Shown: positions 1-13,940, counted from the stretch's first letter. The stretch: DNA of 64,000 nucleotides from Dimorphilus gyrociliatus (GCA_904063045.1 CAJFCJ010000007.1:86793-150792), one strand, 5' to 3'. The notes: generated from the letters alone by a model not told the origin. Made by a program: numbers and translations.

Positions 1-1
1 G

Positions 2-76
2 AGAGTATCTGAAGAATTACTTTCAAATATGATGCTATCTTTTGATCAATTACAAATTATTGCTCGAGGTTTGTAA
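2..76 (+). CDS. possible 3' end of a gene entering from the left
   Basis: From base 2 an open frame reads 24 codons in an ordinary amphipathic composition (it contains SEELLSN and SFDQLQIIARGL) and stops at TAA 74-76. A perfect donor, TT|GTAAGTAAG, overlaps the stop. The same bases could therefore be an internal exon ending at 72; an acceptor at about 150-153 would then give a few more codons before a stop. Either way it would converge on the receptor gene transcribed from the other strand at 483. No domain is recognised. Short length and the window edge keep confidence low. Confidence 0.3.
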   Translation, partial: RVSEELLSNMMLSFDQLQIIARGL

Positions 77-482
77 GTAAGGGATACGTTGATGGAGAAG
101 AGGTGAAAGTAACACATTGAAGAAGATATTCTATTTTGTTTTAATTGAAATGTAGAAATACTGTACATTAACAAGAAATTGTAATCAAATTTATGCTTAA
201 AGCAGTAATTATTTATAGCATATAATTTTACATATATAAGCAGAATGTATGAAAGTATTAAAGGAAATCAAAATATATATATATTAATTTATATAAAGCT
301 ACACAATTAAGTTGAATAATAGTTAAAAACTGTTATATTGTATAGCTATGTCTTTTTTAAAATAGCTCAAACAAGCCAAATTAAACGATATAATAAAATC
401 CTTCATGATAAAATAAAAATACTTTTAGAAAGAGGATTTTCATATCAAAGAAAACTCTCTGCTAGCAATTAAACTTTAAAGT

Positions 483-3400
483 CTATAAACAACTTTCATC
501 CACTTCTTTTCCCGAAGAAGCTGGTAATCTGTTATGACTCCTTGACGTTGCACGACTAGAGCTATTTTCGCTAGACTCTTCCATAATCTTTCGTAATTCT
601 TTTGAATACTTGTGTAAATCGGTATTTTGATATTTACCGTCCCTGATAATCTTTGCGCAATTTTTACAAAGAGTACCATCAAATTTGTTGGTGGCATTTG
701 AATAATGGTAATTGGCGTATGACAGTTTAGTCGTTGCTGTTTGAGAGGAGTTAGCACAATTTCTATAGCGAGTTTGATGAGTTGTTGGGTATTTCTGTTG
801 ATTTCTTACAGAATTCTCGCAACATGGGCAAAATTTTTTCAGCATTTTACTACTGAAAAGCACATATATCCATGGATTTACGCAAGCGTTGAAATTTCCC
901 AATAATACGCACACAATGAAAGCTTTTTCTGTACGGAGAATAATAATAATAATAAATATACATTCTTAAAGAATTCTATTAGGCCTATATACTATAGTTG
1001 TTTTTAAACCTAACTTTTAAATTAATTTGCATATACTTGAAGATAAAAGAATAAAATCTAGTTAATTTTGATTTGATAGAATAAAAGATAAAATATTAAA
1101 AAAACAAATATAAGGATGAAACGGAGACAAAGACAGTAAAAGAGAGAGAGAGCCGAATTTCATGAAAAACAATACTGTTAATTAATACTTATCTTTTATC
1201 AAAAGTGTCAAACTAAATAAACAAATCACTTTTTTATATTTAAGTTGATATACTAGCAAGCGTCTACGCCATCTTTGGGATGTTTTACTTATCAGTTATA
1301 TTAAAAAGAATTAGGCGAAACGGTAATTCTCTTTTTTTTTGTTTCACTTGATTAAACTTACAGTTTGAATAATTGTGTAATTAAATCAAAGGCCCTTCAT
1401 TAAGAATGTACTCAAAGTATAATAAAGTATGAATGTTATAAAGCTTCTTCGTCAGCGCTTATAGAAAGAGTTAAATTTGTACGATACTTACCACCAATTA
1501 TCTCCCATTTCGGAGCGATAATCCAAATTAGATGTGTTGCAAAAAATGGACCCCAACACACCAAATAGGTCAGGCAGACGACAATTGCTAATTTAATCGT
1601 CTTCAACTTCGCTTTAGACATAGCTAAATTGCTGTTTTTACGAACTTCCTGAACGGAATCGCACAAACTGCAATTTACTCGGCCCTTGGTTATCACTGAT
1701 ATATGACCCGTTCCGTTAAACTTGTATACAACTGTACCGCAAGCCAATTTTTGAGGATCATTCTTCCAGATTGTATATCCGATTCTTCCATAAAAGTAGA
1801 CAAAAGTGAAAAATGGAATGACATAAATTGTAACAAAAAATAAGCAAGTATATATAGCCACATTTCTATTTGCAACATGATTTCCCCCAAAGTTTGCTTT
1901 GCACGTGTTTTTTATGTCAGGATCCGTAGACCAGATAAACAGTTGCGGTAAAGATAAGAGTCCAGCCGGAATCCACGGTAAAATTATCATCTTAAACCGA
2001 TTTTCGGCAGAAGATAGCTTTTTTAAGGGTCGACATAAAGCCATATAACGGTCATATCCGATAGTAACCAAAATAAATGAGCTTAGAAACATTGATAGTG
2101 TTGTCATGTACTTAAAGTATGAGCCAACTAAATGAATTATGCGTTAAAACGAATGGTTGAGTCTTAATAAAACAGTAGAATATTTTATAGTTTAAACGTT
2201 TGTTTATAGAATAATCAATTATCATGTCGTCAAAATTTCCCTATTTTCCCACAGCGTTTAGATGTTTCTTAATTTTTGTTTTTTTTTTATATATTCCATT
2301 AATTAGGCATAGTAAACTACAAAAATGATATTCTTGTACGATATTTAATAATTGATATGTTATTTTTGTTAAGGGTAAGTAATATAACACCTAAGGCAAT
2401 ACGTTTTTGTATTTTCATATTCGTTTTCATGTTCATTTACAGTTTTGGGATAAGCCATTATCACGCTTGATTAATACTCTCACGAGGTGTTTTCCTTTAA
2501 TTCCAACGACAAAGCATAAATTCCCTCTTACTCACTCGCACACTCGCCCACTTTCCATCTCTGACAATATCTTCTCTCTCGTCTCCCTTCCCCCCCTCTC
2601 TCTCTCTCTTTTATCCTGTACTTCTTTCCCCGCTGTTTTATGCTCATTTATCTACTTCTATTTTAACCTTGCTCGTTACTTCCTGAAAATTTTTTCCCCT
2701 TTCTCTGACTATCTTATAACTATATAACGAAAAACAGATAAGACAAATATTTTAATTAAGCATATATAAAGATAATTTGTAATTTTGCGGGAGAATAAGA
2801 AATATCTTCATCTCAAGTTTTCATATATAATAACTGGATATTTTTGCCATTTCCCTTTTCACGAGAAATATCGTGAAGTATAATGAAACACTACAGTCTA
2901 CTATTCAACTTTTTATCAACGAACCATTAGACATTCACCTACAAACAATATTTGTCTATTCGTCTGTCACTTTATTATTGAAAAGAAAAACATCTCATTT
3001 CGTTCTTTGTTGTCAGAAATGAAAAAAGTTGTAGAAAATGAGTAACGTGTGCTGCAAAATCTCAATTTTTCACCTAAGAAATACTCGACTAAAAGAAAGG
3101 GCAAAAAAGGTAATAATAACTTTATTTAAATAATGAAATTCTTTTATTCTAACAAAAAAAAAGTAGTCTAATTTTATATTAAGACCAAAAGAAATATAGA
3201 CAAAGAGACAAGATGAGAGAGAATGAGTTAATTCTTAGTTAAAGGGACCAGAAGCGGTTATTTAGTACAACTATTAATGTATACTAATATATATATATAT
3301 ACTTAAAGGTGCATATAGACTCTCTGAATTAGAAATCATCAGTACTTCAACAAAAAAGCAAGTATGTAAATCTATAGAAGAAAGCTATTATCTCACCATA

Positions 3401-6400
3401 CTACATATATACATATTTTTTAAGACTAAGAAAAAATGAAATTCAAAGAAGGCTATATAATTTGAAGGAACAAAAAGAAGAAACTATATAATATACAGTA
3501 TACAATACATTAGTAAAATGAAAATATAGGAAATATATATTTTGATAATCTTGCTAGAGTGCACATGTGTTTTAAAGGTAAAATAAACTAAAGCTATGAT
3601 ATGGTTTTGTTATTTGTGATTATTAGAAAAGGCTAGAGTTAAAAAATAATATACAAAAAATATTATCAGGTTACATTAATATGACATAAACAAAGATTTC
3701 AATTTATTATTCAATAGTATAAGTAAATAATCAAATGCTTTTAGAGTGTGTAATATAATACATAACCTTCTTAGTTTTTTTCTACTGGAGACGGGAAATT
3801 TGTGATAATCAAAATAAATTTAATTTTGATTGATAAAGCATGTGTTTTCTTCTTCTTCTTCTTCTTCTTCTTCCGCTTTTTGCTTTTATATTTCTTTATC
3901 TTTTTATTCGATTCTTAGAAAATATAACTATTGTATATACCCTGAGCTAAGTGAATCCATTCAACTTCTTGGCATCTCTCTTGCTGAAAATTTGGATAAA
4001 GAAGAAAACCAGTCATGAAAATCTCAAAGAAATTTTCATTGTATAGGTTTCATTCGTTAGTTATTCTTTCTAGATTGAAAAGGGTATTAGCTTGAGAGTC
4101 TGTGTTCATATCGTAAGATTTAACTGATGTTCGTAACATATGCTAATTAATGAATGAGTAAAAGAATTTATAGAGCATTAGGAGAATAAGAATATCTCAA
4201 ATTCCCCAAGGACTAATTATACGGTTATTTATTACTAATTGAACTCGATTATTTCTACGCGGTAAGCATAATTGCAATAAATTTTCTTGTTAAACAGCGA
4301 AGTAAATAAATTGACCAAATTTGCATTCTTCTATCTCTGCTCTAAATGATCTTACTCTTTCATTTGTCTTTATAATACAAGTTATTTATTTACAAAAAAA
4401 AATCAATAGGATACACTTATAGCCATGAAAACGAAGTTTAATTTTAACATATTTAAGACTAATCGAAAATAATGAACAGTCGCGTAGTTTTTATTCGAAA
4501 AATGTCTTATTTATTAAGAAAGAAAAGAAAAACTTTTAGCATTAAATATATGATTAGCATCCCTCCGGGACAATTATAAGCTTTTAGTAGTAAGCCACAA
4601 GCGATAGTAAAGTTTTTTCTATCTATCTTTCCTTCTTTTTTTTTCCCTCGCTCATTCACTTACTCATGGCGTGCCCCTCGCTTTCTCGCTCTCTCTCTCT
4701 CTCAACCTCTCTATTCCCTTTATCTCACCCTTGCTCTCTATCTTTCCAGCTCATGTTCTTCATCTCTTGTCTTTTAGTTGCAACATTGATTGAAATCGAT
4801 AAATCTGACAAATTTCAATTCTTGACTCACAAATATATAATACGCAGTTTGTATTGTTGTCTTTATATATATTAATAATTGGAAAAATACTGCTATTTCT
4901 GATCTTAAAAAATTATAACCACTTTTTTGTTGTTGATGTCTGCCTTTAAAATAATTAATTCTAAATAAACTTTTCTAAATACTCCATACAAAGAGACTTT
5001 TGAGAAAAGCGTCTTTTCTAGACTTTAGCAATATTTAAAAATTGTAAACGAAATATGATGAGTATTAAATGTTAAAAACTAGTTTCTTAAAGGTTATTCT
5101 CCTATTTGTAGCAAAGTACAAAAGAAGACAAGAAAAAATGAGAAGGAATAAATTAAATAAGTTAATTAGTAACATTAACAGGCTACTATGAATAGTATAC
5201 TGTAATGAGGAATTAAAATATTTCGTTATTAACAGTTAATTAGATATATCATTATACTAATATATATCAATTTATATATAGATATATAGAGTATATATTT
5301 AGAAAAAAAATGCTTTTTTGTATCTCAATTTAGCTTTCTTGCTGTCATTTTGAAAGATTTGTTCGTCGTTCTTTATGCTTTATATCGCAAGGAATCTATA
5401 AGATCTGTTATAAATTTAAGATCTATCTAAACTGCTGTCATATAACCGGTTTAATAATACAATTACTTAAATAACTGCCTGTATTACATGGTTTTTGTAA
5501 AATGCGTCGGTTACTGTAAACGAAGCTTCTTCTGATAAATACATTTATAAAATCGTCTCTAACACTGGGGATGAATTAATGGGTGACGCTAAGTAAGTGT
5601 TATGGCACATATTGGATCCTAATTAAATTTATTTAGGAAATTTTGTTAGAAATAGAAAGAATAAACTATTTTCGGTAATCAAAGTTGATTGATGTAGTTT
5701 GACAGTAAAATAAGATGGAATGGAAAAGTGGGGAGAGGCTATAGAGACGAGGTGGAGAGAAAATAAACTTTTAAGAGTCACTATATGGACTAGTGAAGCG
5801 AGAAACTCCTGAAGGAATAAAACTCTTGGTCAATGCAGTTGCTATAATAATAGATGTGTTAGAGAAAAAGGAATTACTAAGCTGTAAAATATAAAAAGAG
5901 AAAAAATGTTCATTTTCTTTATTCTAAACATGTGAACGGAGTGCTTTCTACCTTTTTCTTCTTTGTCTCTAATATTATATTTTTAATATACAACATGCAT
6001 TTGATAAACAGCTTATAATAGACTTTATTCATTAAAATCTTTTATATTAATGATTTCTATGTTAATTAGGGTTCAAAGGTTTTGACATAATGTCAATTTT
6101 CATATTTTTCGGATAATTGACTTTGAAAAATTTTCCCTTTAATGATTCTATTATTATTACTGTTTAATAGTATTAATGGTATGGTACTCTTTCTATATCT
6201 ATTAATTTGTATTAAGGGTTTTTTATACTATATACACTTGACATAATACTTTGAATATTCTTTAATATTTGATGGATAATTAGATAATTAAGAGATTATA
6301 TTACTTTATAGGAAAAAAATTATTTTGACTCATACTTTAACGAATTTACAGCAACCATTAGAACCGTAAAATAATAATATGCTCTCATCGTATTGGCTCG

Positions 6401-6638
6401 CGTACTGCAGACAGTGCTCGATCAATTGCGGTCCAACCTGAAAAATTGCTACGAGCAGGTCGGCCAAGCATAAATGGAGGATTAGGACGTGAATTCTGCT
6501 CGTTTTTCTTTTTTGCAGTAATAGTAAAGTAACAAGAAAGAAGTTTGCAAAAACAATAAAACAGAATAGAATTGCTTGAACAACAACTTCAGTTAATCTA
6601 TTATCAATTCGAGTTGGAATTGTCGAATTGTTCGACAT
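483..6638 (-). CDS. vasopressin/oxytocin-GnRH superfamily GPCR, 3 exons, 455 aa
   Basis: A seven-transmembrane receptor predicted to bind a neuropeptide at the plasma membrane. Exons (minus order): 6638-6336, 2110-1492, 928-483; phases join exactly (303+619+446 nt = 456 codons with stop). Donors are GTATGAG and GTAAGTATC; acceptors are TTTAAG and GTACAG. TM1 is at about residues 17-41; TM2 carries LADLLVA. The TM3 cysteine is C97, followed by KFVKY across the first splice. DRY is at 121-123. TM6 carries CWGPFF, preceded by MSKAKLKTIK, very like the VSRAK-type sequence of vasopressin receptors. TM7 has NPWIY (325-329) after LLGNFNACV. The third intracellular loop is long and contains NCSLC. 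The C-tail is Ser/Asn-rich. The TM6-TM7 motifs place it among vasopressin/oxytocin, NPS/CCAP and GnRH/AKH/corazonin receptors; the exact ligand cannot be told. The first intron is 4.2 kb. ATG 6638 is the first in-frame start. Confidence 0.88.
2111..6335 (-). other. intron 1 of the peptide receptor gene
   Basis: A 4.2-kb intron splitting the TM3 coding region just after the conserved Lys. It holds CT-rich tracts (about 2580-2610, 4690-4720), a (TTC)n run at 3848-3873 and general AT-rich sequence. One 31-codon plus-strand open stretch ends at a GTAAGT at 5592 (see findings). No gene is assigned. Confidence 0.6.
3848..3873. repeat. (TTC)n microsatellite
   Basis: About eight consecutive TTC units; they produce a spurious poly-Ser ORF. 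Confidence 0.9.
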
Positions 6639-7302
6639 GATGAAAAGAATCTGTAAAAATTGACTATTGTGAAATATTTATTAACGTTGGTCAATGAGAT
6701 TCTTATGATACAACTTGAATGACTTATTGATTTATAGACAAAATTATTTTAACACTTTTCTAGCTTTCATGAATTCTAAATATCTTTTTTATAAAAAATA
6801 ATACTTTCTAGTTCATAATATATAGCAGAGCTTGTCTGGGATAGTCTACATTCGTTAATCCTCTTAAAGGATTAATAGAACAACTTTTATTGGCCATTAA
6901 TTTGTCGTTGGTCCAAGAAATCTATCATTTACACATGCGAATGATTTCCTTTTTCTCTGCACTTTTCTACATCCTTAGCTTTCTTCCTTAGTCTTAAAAA
7001 AGACTAAGAGAAAAATTTAACATTTTCAAAAGTTTTATTAAAATTTTTAGAGTTCAACGGAAAAGGTAATAAGCACTATTAAAAAAGTTAAAAGTGAAAA
7101 CAACTTACTTAACCGTTGAAACGTGATCAACCCTATGAGAAAGAACTAGATTCTCAATGACGCTCTTGATAGTTGTTTGTTCAGGGCAAGAATTTTAGCC
7201 ATTTTCAAATAATGCTACCTAATCTTTTTCTCACATATAATTGCTCAAATTCCCTTTGGTTATCCTTCCTTTTTTTCTTCTTTTTCGTACTCTTCTCCTC
7301 CT

Positions 7303-7303
7303 C

Positions 7304-7328
<25 letters not shown>
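7303..7328. repeat. (CT)n microsatellite
   Basis: Perfect CT run inside a longer pyrimidine-rich stretch (about 7268-7390). Confidence 0.9.
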
Positions 7329-7334
<6 letters not shown>

Positions 7335-7876
7335 TTTCTTTTTTTTTGCTCTCTCTCGTCCTTTTTTGGTTTTTCTTTTTCACTTGATCATTAACACAGT
7401 TTCACAATATCCTTGTCTTTAGCTCTTGCTCTCCTCTCGAACTCTTTCTGCTCACTCGTTCTTTCCCTATAACATAATTTTCTTTCTTTTCCCGTCAGGG
7501 GGGGTAGGAAGCAGTTTGGCTAGATGGCAGTCTTCGGTGAAGGGTAAAACGATATTATTGGATCTTCTCTGTCCAATTGTATACCAATTTAGAAGAAACT
7601 TCTAAAAAAAATAATAATAAATATGAACTCAGCCAACAGTTATCAGTTATCAATCTTCTGCATAGGTCATATTTTGTCTGTAATGCAATTCATCTACAAC
7701 CTAATGACTAACCTTTCAAAAATTTATCTTAGTTAAAAGTTATATAATTTAAAAGACCCTGCACTTGTGTCAATGTGACAAACAAAGAAACAAAACGAAA
7801 CGTTTTTTTCTTGAGTATTTGGTGTTTATAAAATTTAAAGATAATATCTTGTTCTGAGTATAGTATGTATAGAAAC

Positions 7877-7912
7877 AGCTTGGTTAGAGGGCATGCTGGA
7901 TTCGATTTTCCA
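7877..7912 (+). pseudogene. tRNA-like fragment (possible SINE head or tRNA relic)
   Basis: The segment reads AGCTTGGTTAGAGG, then GCATGCT, then GGATTCGATTTTCC. The first part resembles a tRNA D-arm/A box, and the last a T-arm/B box (GGTTCGAATCC type). The spacing is far too short for a tRNA because the anticodon arm is missing. It can only be a deleted tRNA relic, a tRNA-derived SINE piece, or chance. Confidence 0.25.
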
Positions 7913-10549
7913 ACAAAATTGACATTTTTAATACGGGACCGACCTAAATAGACAGGTGCGCTTAGATTTAAAGGGTTGTGTTTTGTACTTAAATATTTAG
8001 TTAAAAAGAAAAAAATTCCAGCACTTTTGTATAATCTTATTCCACCGTGTGTATCAATTCAGTAGACCATAATAATAACAACTGAAGGACCAATATATAC
8101 TCCCTTTTAGCCCCTTTTAACTCAAATGCACGAAGGAAATAACAATTTAACCTCGTAAAGTTACAATAGAAACCTAAGGTACGAGTTTTTTAATTTAATT
8201 CCCTATTTTTTAAATTTCTATCAATTAAAATAAATTTATTCAGATCAAAGATTTTCAATTTTCTTACATAAATAAAAAAGAGAAAATATCAAAAGAGAAA
8301 AAGAGAGTGAAAAGGTAAATTTATGTAAATTAGTGGTCTATAATTTGTTATCCTTTTCATTATACAAAAAGAGATTCATCATGTTGTATGTTCTTCAGAT
8401 ATAAAGAGAAGATAGATTCTTGAATCGCTTCTATGTGTTAATATAAGGAAATTTAAAATTCTTGAAGAGGAGACTTAATGTAGTTTTGTGTTTAAGTATA
8501 CTTACTGTTCTTTTTTATATGTATATACTGTACATATACTGTATATTGTGCGCGTGTATATGAAACGTAATAAATTTTTAGGTTGTCTCTTCTAGACATA
8601 TCAACCGTTCAACCGTAAACAATTACGAAATCCATAACCCTATCATTCTTATTTTTTCGGCTTAATAATAAACTAATTGTCCGAATATTTCTCTTCAGCC
8701 TGTTTCTCTATTCATTTCTTTATATCTTCAAAAATACCACCACCGCCACCGTGTGTCACGCCACAACTGTTGTATATTTATGAACCCGAAAAATGGCATT
8801 TAAGAGGTAAAATTCATAACCATGCGAACTGTAAATTATGTGTTTATATATACAGTATATATATATGTATATATATATATATTAGTATATACAATTAAAT
8901 GAATAAAAATCTGCTATAAAATGATTTAAGACTGTATATCTACCTACACAAAGGTATTTTTACATTCCCTCTCTTTTCCCCACCCTTTACTCTATCTGGA
9001 ATACAATAACCCTTGAACGCGGTAAAATAAAATCGTATTAACAACTAAAATGGCTTGCCATTGATAAAAAAAATTTAGTATCGAGTTCACGCGTCAATTG
9101 TTGTAGCATTGAAATTGCTTTAGAATTTAAGGTTTTTGAATTTTTACCTGTCTAAGAAAACAGAACTTCTCTTTCTAATAATTATTTTTTTATATTATAT
9201 ATATATATATATATTTATATAAATATGTATTTAGTTTACATTATAATGAGAAATATAGTCCTTTTTAATTGACTTTATTCCAAATTCTAATCATTTCAAT
9301 GCGTGATTTGTTTGTTAATCAAGCACAGGCTGTGTTAATTATATAAATAAACATGATCTTGTACAGGATGAACAGCTCATGAGTTGTTAACAAATGCTTT
9401 TCTTCAGTTGCATACTGTAATTTCGAATAAGTATACAAATTAAATGGACGTATTTCTAAACTACATTTTTTAGGTTGATGTTAAGTATGTACTGCCAATA
9501 CTGTATAGTGCAATAAGTATTGTATATATAATACGTCAGTTTGTTGTAAGGAATTAAACGAATAAAATTAATAGTAATGTAGCACATATAGATAATTTTA
9601 CAAGTAATTCTTGAAAACGTGTCAATACAAGTTATATTTGCAAAATATAAGAATACATGTAAATATACTAATATATATGATTAGTATATATACAATATAC
9701 AGTATATACATATATATATATATTTATGATAAATGCAATTGTAACAATATATAAATTTTCCTGGATAATGTAGACTTTACCAACAGCATGTTTTTTGACA
9801 AACCAGATTTTGCGGGGTTTGGTTTTTTTAAAAGGAAGAATAAATGAGTTAATTTGCAGCATTTACCTCTTTTATTGCGTTTGTTCTGATATAAATATTT
9901 ATGCGTTTCAAAGTAGTATACTATTATCCTAACAGTATTGATAAGCCATTAAATAGTCAACAGCGACATTTTGATCTATTTTGGGAAACTTAACTTTTCA
10001 AGTTGCTTTCAAATAGACAATGCAAATCAGTCTTTTAGTCTAGTCTTTTAGAAAAAAATTGAAATATTTACGTAGTAAGTTAGCCCAATATATATATGCA
10101 ATAATAAAGTTTAAATATTCTTATATTTATTCAATCAAGATTTTTTAATTCATATTCACCACAAAATGCTATAAGTTATATTGAAAAAAAAAGTCTTGTA
10201 ATCTATTAATCTCTTTAAAAAGAACGACTAACAAATAGATACCTTTATTACAAATGTGTTTATATAGCTGTAACTTTGTGTTTATCACGCGAAAACAGAC
10301 GACTATGACATATGAATATATGTGTATATATAATTTAATAATTATTAAATAATTGTTGTACCATCATATTTAGATTTTAGAATAAATATCATATTTTTTC
10401 AAAGATATTAAAATGTAACAATTAACTGGAATTAATTAATTCTAAAATAATTCATTTTACTTCTATTATGTAAAGGAAATGTCAATTTTTTATAATGATT
10501 AATTGCAGGTTGATAGAGAATTGTTCTCCTTAAGAAATATCTATTATTC

Positions 10550-10555
<6 letters not shown>

Positions 10556-10592
<37 letters not shown>
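10556..10592. repeat. (TA)n microsatellite
   Basis: Near-perfect TA run. Confidence 0.9.
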
Positions 10593-10596
<4 letters not shown>

Positions 10597-10925
10597 ATAA
10601 GAAAGAATCTATAACCTAATTTTTATCATTTTCAATCGGCGAACTTTTCGTAAATCGTAAATCAATATATATTATTACTAACCGATTCATCAAAAAGCTT
10701 TTCTTATATAGAATATTCAAGCTATTTATGACAGTATGAAAAGGAATGGAAAAAATAACAAGAATATCTTTGCTATCCTAATCGTTTAGATCAATGCTCT
10801 ATTTCTATTTTAGTCATTAACTACCGAATACATTATGCATTCTGTTTATTTTAATGTGACATATATTACTAAATATAAGTGTATATATATGTCAGACGGT
10901 GATAATGAAAGAGAATAAGCTCTGC

Positions 10926-10928
<3 letters not shown>

Positions 10929-10956
<28 letters not shown>
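10929..10956. repeat. (TA)n microsatellite
   Basis: Perfect TA run. Confidence 0.9.
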
Positions 10957-11770
10957 AGTTTACTTAGAAATATGTAATCTATACAATGTATATATTTTAC
11001 GACAGAATAGCACTCTCCTTATCATTCTATATTGTTAAATATTCTTTTCTCCATATTTTTTTTAATAGTAATTTCATATATCAATTGGAATGTTTCGTCC
11101 ATAGCTGTTAAACCTTTCCTATAAAGTTAGCAGACCCGTAGTTGGCGATTTATCTATTGCAAGACAACTACCGACACTGCTATACGTATAGAAAAGATAT
11201 GGCTGAAAGAAATATCGCATTGAAATCTCCTCATAAAATCTCTTAAACCAAAAGATATCTTTAACAACTGTATATAAAAAAATTTAAGATAAATTTTCTA
11301 TTAAACATACCAATTCTCTTATTTGAAGAAATTTCGTAGTTGATTGTACGATGTGTTACAACGAAGTGAATAAGAATTGAAGAAACATTTTGAAAGGCGC
11401 CAACCAGTAGACCGTTGATGATCAATGGATCATTTCGATTCCTCATTCGAAATAGCATTTACCTCAAATACCTATTATCACTCTTTTATCAAGCATATTA
11501 TCTTATCTAATTTTATGGTATTTCATATTTTTATTAATAAATACATTTTTAAATTTTTTAATATAGATTCCATTTCGGTAAGTTGAATTTTATTTTGGGC
11601 GATATTAGCCAGAGCACAGCCTTCAATATTCTGCCTAAAATTCGTTTAAGGCTGTTACATTGTGATAGCGCCGCCGTTGTTGAATAGGTATTCAAGTCGC
11701 TACAGACATTTTTCGGCTTTTTATAATTTGAATGGCTGACAGTGAGCAATGGCTTTTTTTCATACAAGCA

Positions 11771-11775
<5 letters not shown>

Positions 11776-11820
<45 letters not shown>
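11776..11820. repeat. (GA)n microsatellite
   Basis: About 19 GA units followed by imperfect units; read in reverse it makes a spurious Ser/Leu ORF. Confidence 0.9.
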
Positions 11821-11821
<1 letters not shown>

Positions 11822-12255
11822 TATAACAGAAGGACTAAACAATGGGGAAAAAAGGCTATATCATGTTTTGCCTATTTTAATTGAAAGTAAAATCTTTATA
11901 ATAAAATTTTATCTCTTTTAATTTTATTTGTTATAAATATAAATACTAGTTTTTTGGCAATTTTCACATTTTTTATCAAAAAAAGAGAGAGAAAAGATAA
12001 AATTTAAAATAAAAAAACAAAACAAGGAGGAGACTAGAAAGATGTTTTCCTGAAAACCGATATGGTGTTGATTTAATGTCAACGTCCTCTCCCTTACATG
12101 CATCGGGTCAATTGGAATTGATTTTTTTTTTTTTTGTTTTGGAAGTTTTTCTTTTAAAAATTTCTTTTCTCTTCTTGCTTGAGATCTTTTCTATTTTTCT
12201 AGATCTTTTTGTTGTACAGTACTCTCATTCTATATCCTTTTGTCTATCTCGCGCT

Positions 12256-12266
12256 TATATATATAG

Positions 12267-12310
<44 letters not shown>

Positions 12311-12318
12311 TGTATATA
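12256..12318. repeat. (TA)n microsatellite with ACTGTATATA end
   Basis: Long TA run ending in ATACTGTATATACA, an example of the recurrent TATACTGTATA motif attached to TA tracts in this window. Confidence 0.9.
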
Positions 12319-12404
12319 CATCTACACCCACGACTTTGATTCCTAAATCTCTTACCTTTCCTGCTTTATTACACATGTACCTCTTAACGCGCCAATATTG
12401 TATT

Positions 12405-12417
12405 AGCGCCATCTATA
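12405..12417 (-). promoter_or_regulatory. CTCF-like motif
   Basis: Minus strand TATAGATGGCGCT fits the bilaterian CTCF core AGRKGGCGC. Binding is inferred from the motif only. Confidence 0.3.
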
Positions 12418-13900
12418 CCTCACGACAAATAGTTGTTGTTTTGAGCCCTAAGGCTAATGCCCTTCTCAAATCTCTGTACTTTCACTCCCTTCTCATAACT
12501 CCAAGTTCCTTTCTTATTCGTTCTCAATACCCTATTTTTAAGCTGTTCTCTAACGATTTACTTTATTATCCTTTCCAACATACTTGATTACATTTCATCT
12601 TACTACTATATACCTCCAGTATTAAAAGTCCACTTTTTTATTATACATAATGGTTTCATTGTAAAAGGGAAAAATATTTACAATAGAATAAAATTAAAAA
12701 GGATTTATTTCATCATGGATATTGCCCTTTCTTTAATTTTATTTTAAGAGTTAATTATTCACAAAAAGAAATACATGTTTCAGATATTTTCTGTCGTTGT
12801 AAGAAAATAATTAATTAAACTATAAGGGAAAATTTAAAGCAAAATATATACTCTATAAATACAATATGTAAAGCTGTTTATGACTTCTATCTAAAGGAGA
12901 ACAGATTTAATTTTAATAAAAATAAAACAGTACTGGATAATTAATTTCCATTTAAGAATTAGAGTAAAAAGACGGATGTATCTTCCTTAAAAAAAAATGT
13001 CATCTTAAAAATTTTCAAAACCATTATTACATTACATTATTCTATAAATATAATCAATTATTTAAAAAGCTGACGAAATCTTTACACGAACTACTTTACT
13101 TTATTTCAATACGAAAATTTTGGAGTTGAGTTTTACCTTTCATCAACTTCAGAAATATTATCTTTTCCTAATATTATTTTTACTACAAAATGCATCGATT
13201 AGATATTTTTAACTTAAAATGAAGAGAAAGATAGAAAGAGAGAGAGAGAGAGAGAAAAGAAAAATTATTTTAATCTATTTTCAAGAAAGAATCTATAAAT
13301 ATTGAACGAAAAAACTAAGGAAATTATAAAAATATTAATTATATCATTAACTTTCTCTCGTTTTGAATATTTTACAAATTTCTCTGCCACTATATACAGT
13401 ATGATTGCTTCCTTGAAGTGTTCCTAGCGAGATTAATTATATTAGAGCCACGTGTAATAGATATAATATTCTATTTTAATTTGTGACTAATTTTAAATAT
13501 TGATTAAAAATCTAAATATACTACTCACACCATTATTACAAATATTATGTATTAATTTATAAATTAACGTCATTTTGTCATTTTATACATTAAAAACTTT
13601 TTATCATTATTATTATTTTGCACGGAAACGATAAATTTGTAACTAATTACATAGTAGATCCCTTTTAAAACTATCCATGTTAAACGATCGTGCTATCTCT
13701 GATTTTTATTCCTCAACAGCTGTCTATTCCAATAATGTTTATAAATAACAACTTTCATAAGCAAACTCGTTAAACAGAGCAATTTTAATATTATAGACTA
13801 TTCTCTTTGTTATTTCTTTTCATCCCATGTTTCAATATGCTGCAAAAGCTTTGTCTCTGTCTACAAACTATCATCTATCATCATTCTCTACTGCCCATTT

Positions 13901-13904
<4 letters not shown>

Positions 13905-13934
<30 letters not shown>
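13905..13934. repeat. (CT)n microsatellite
   Basis: Perfect CT run followed by pyrimidine-rich sequence to about 13975; the source of two overlapping spurious ORFs. Confidence 0.9.

Positions 13935-13940
<6 letters not shown>

Noticed and set aside
11558-11842. 94-aa minus-strand ORF
   Set aside because: Half is translation of a (GA)n repeat; the rest has no family signal or splice sites.
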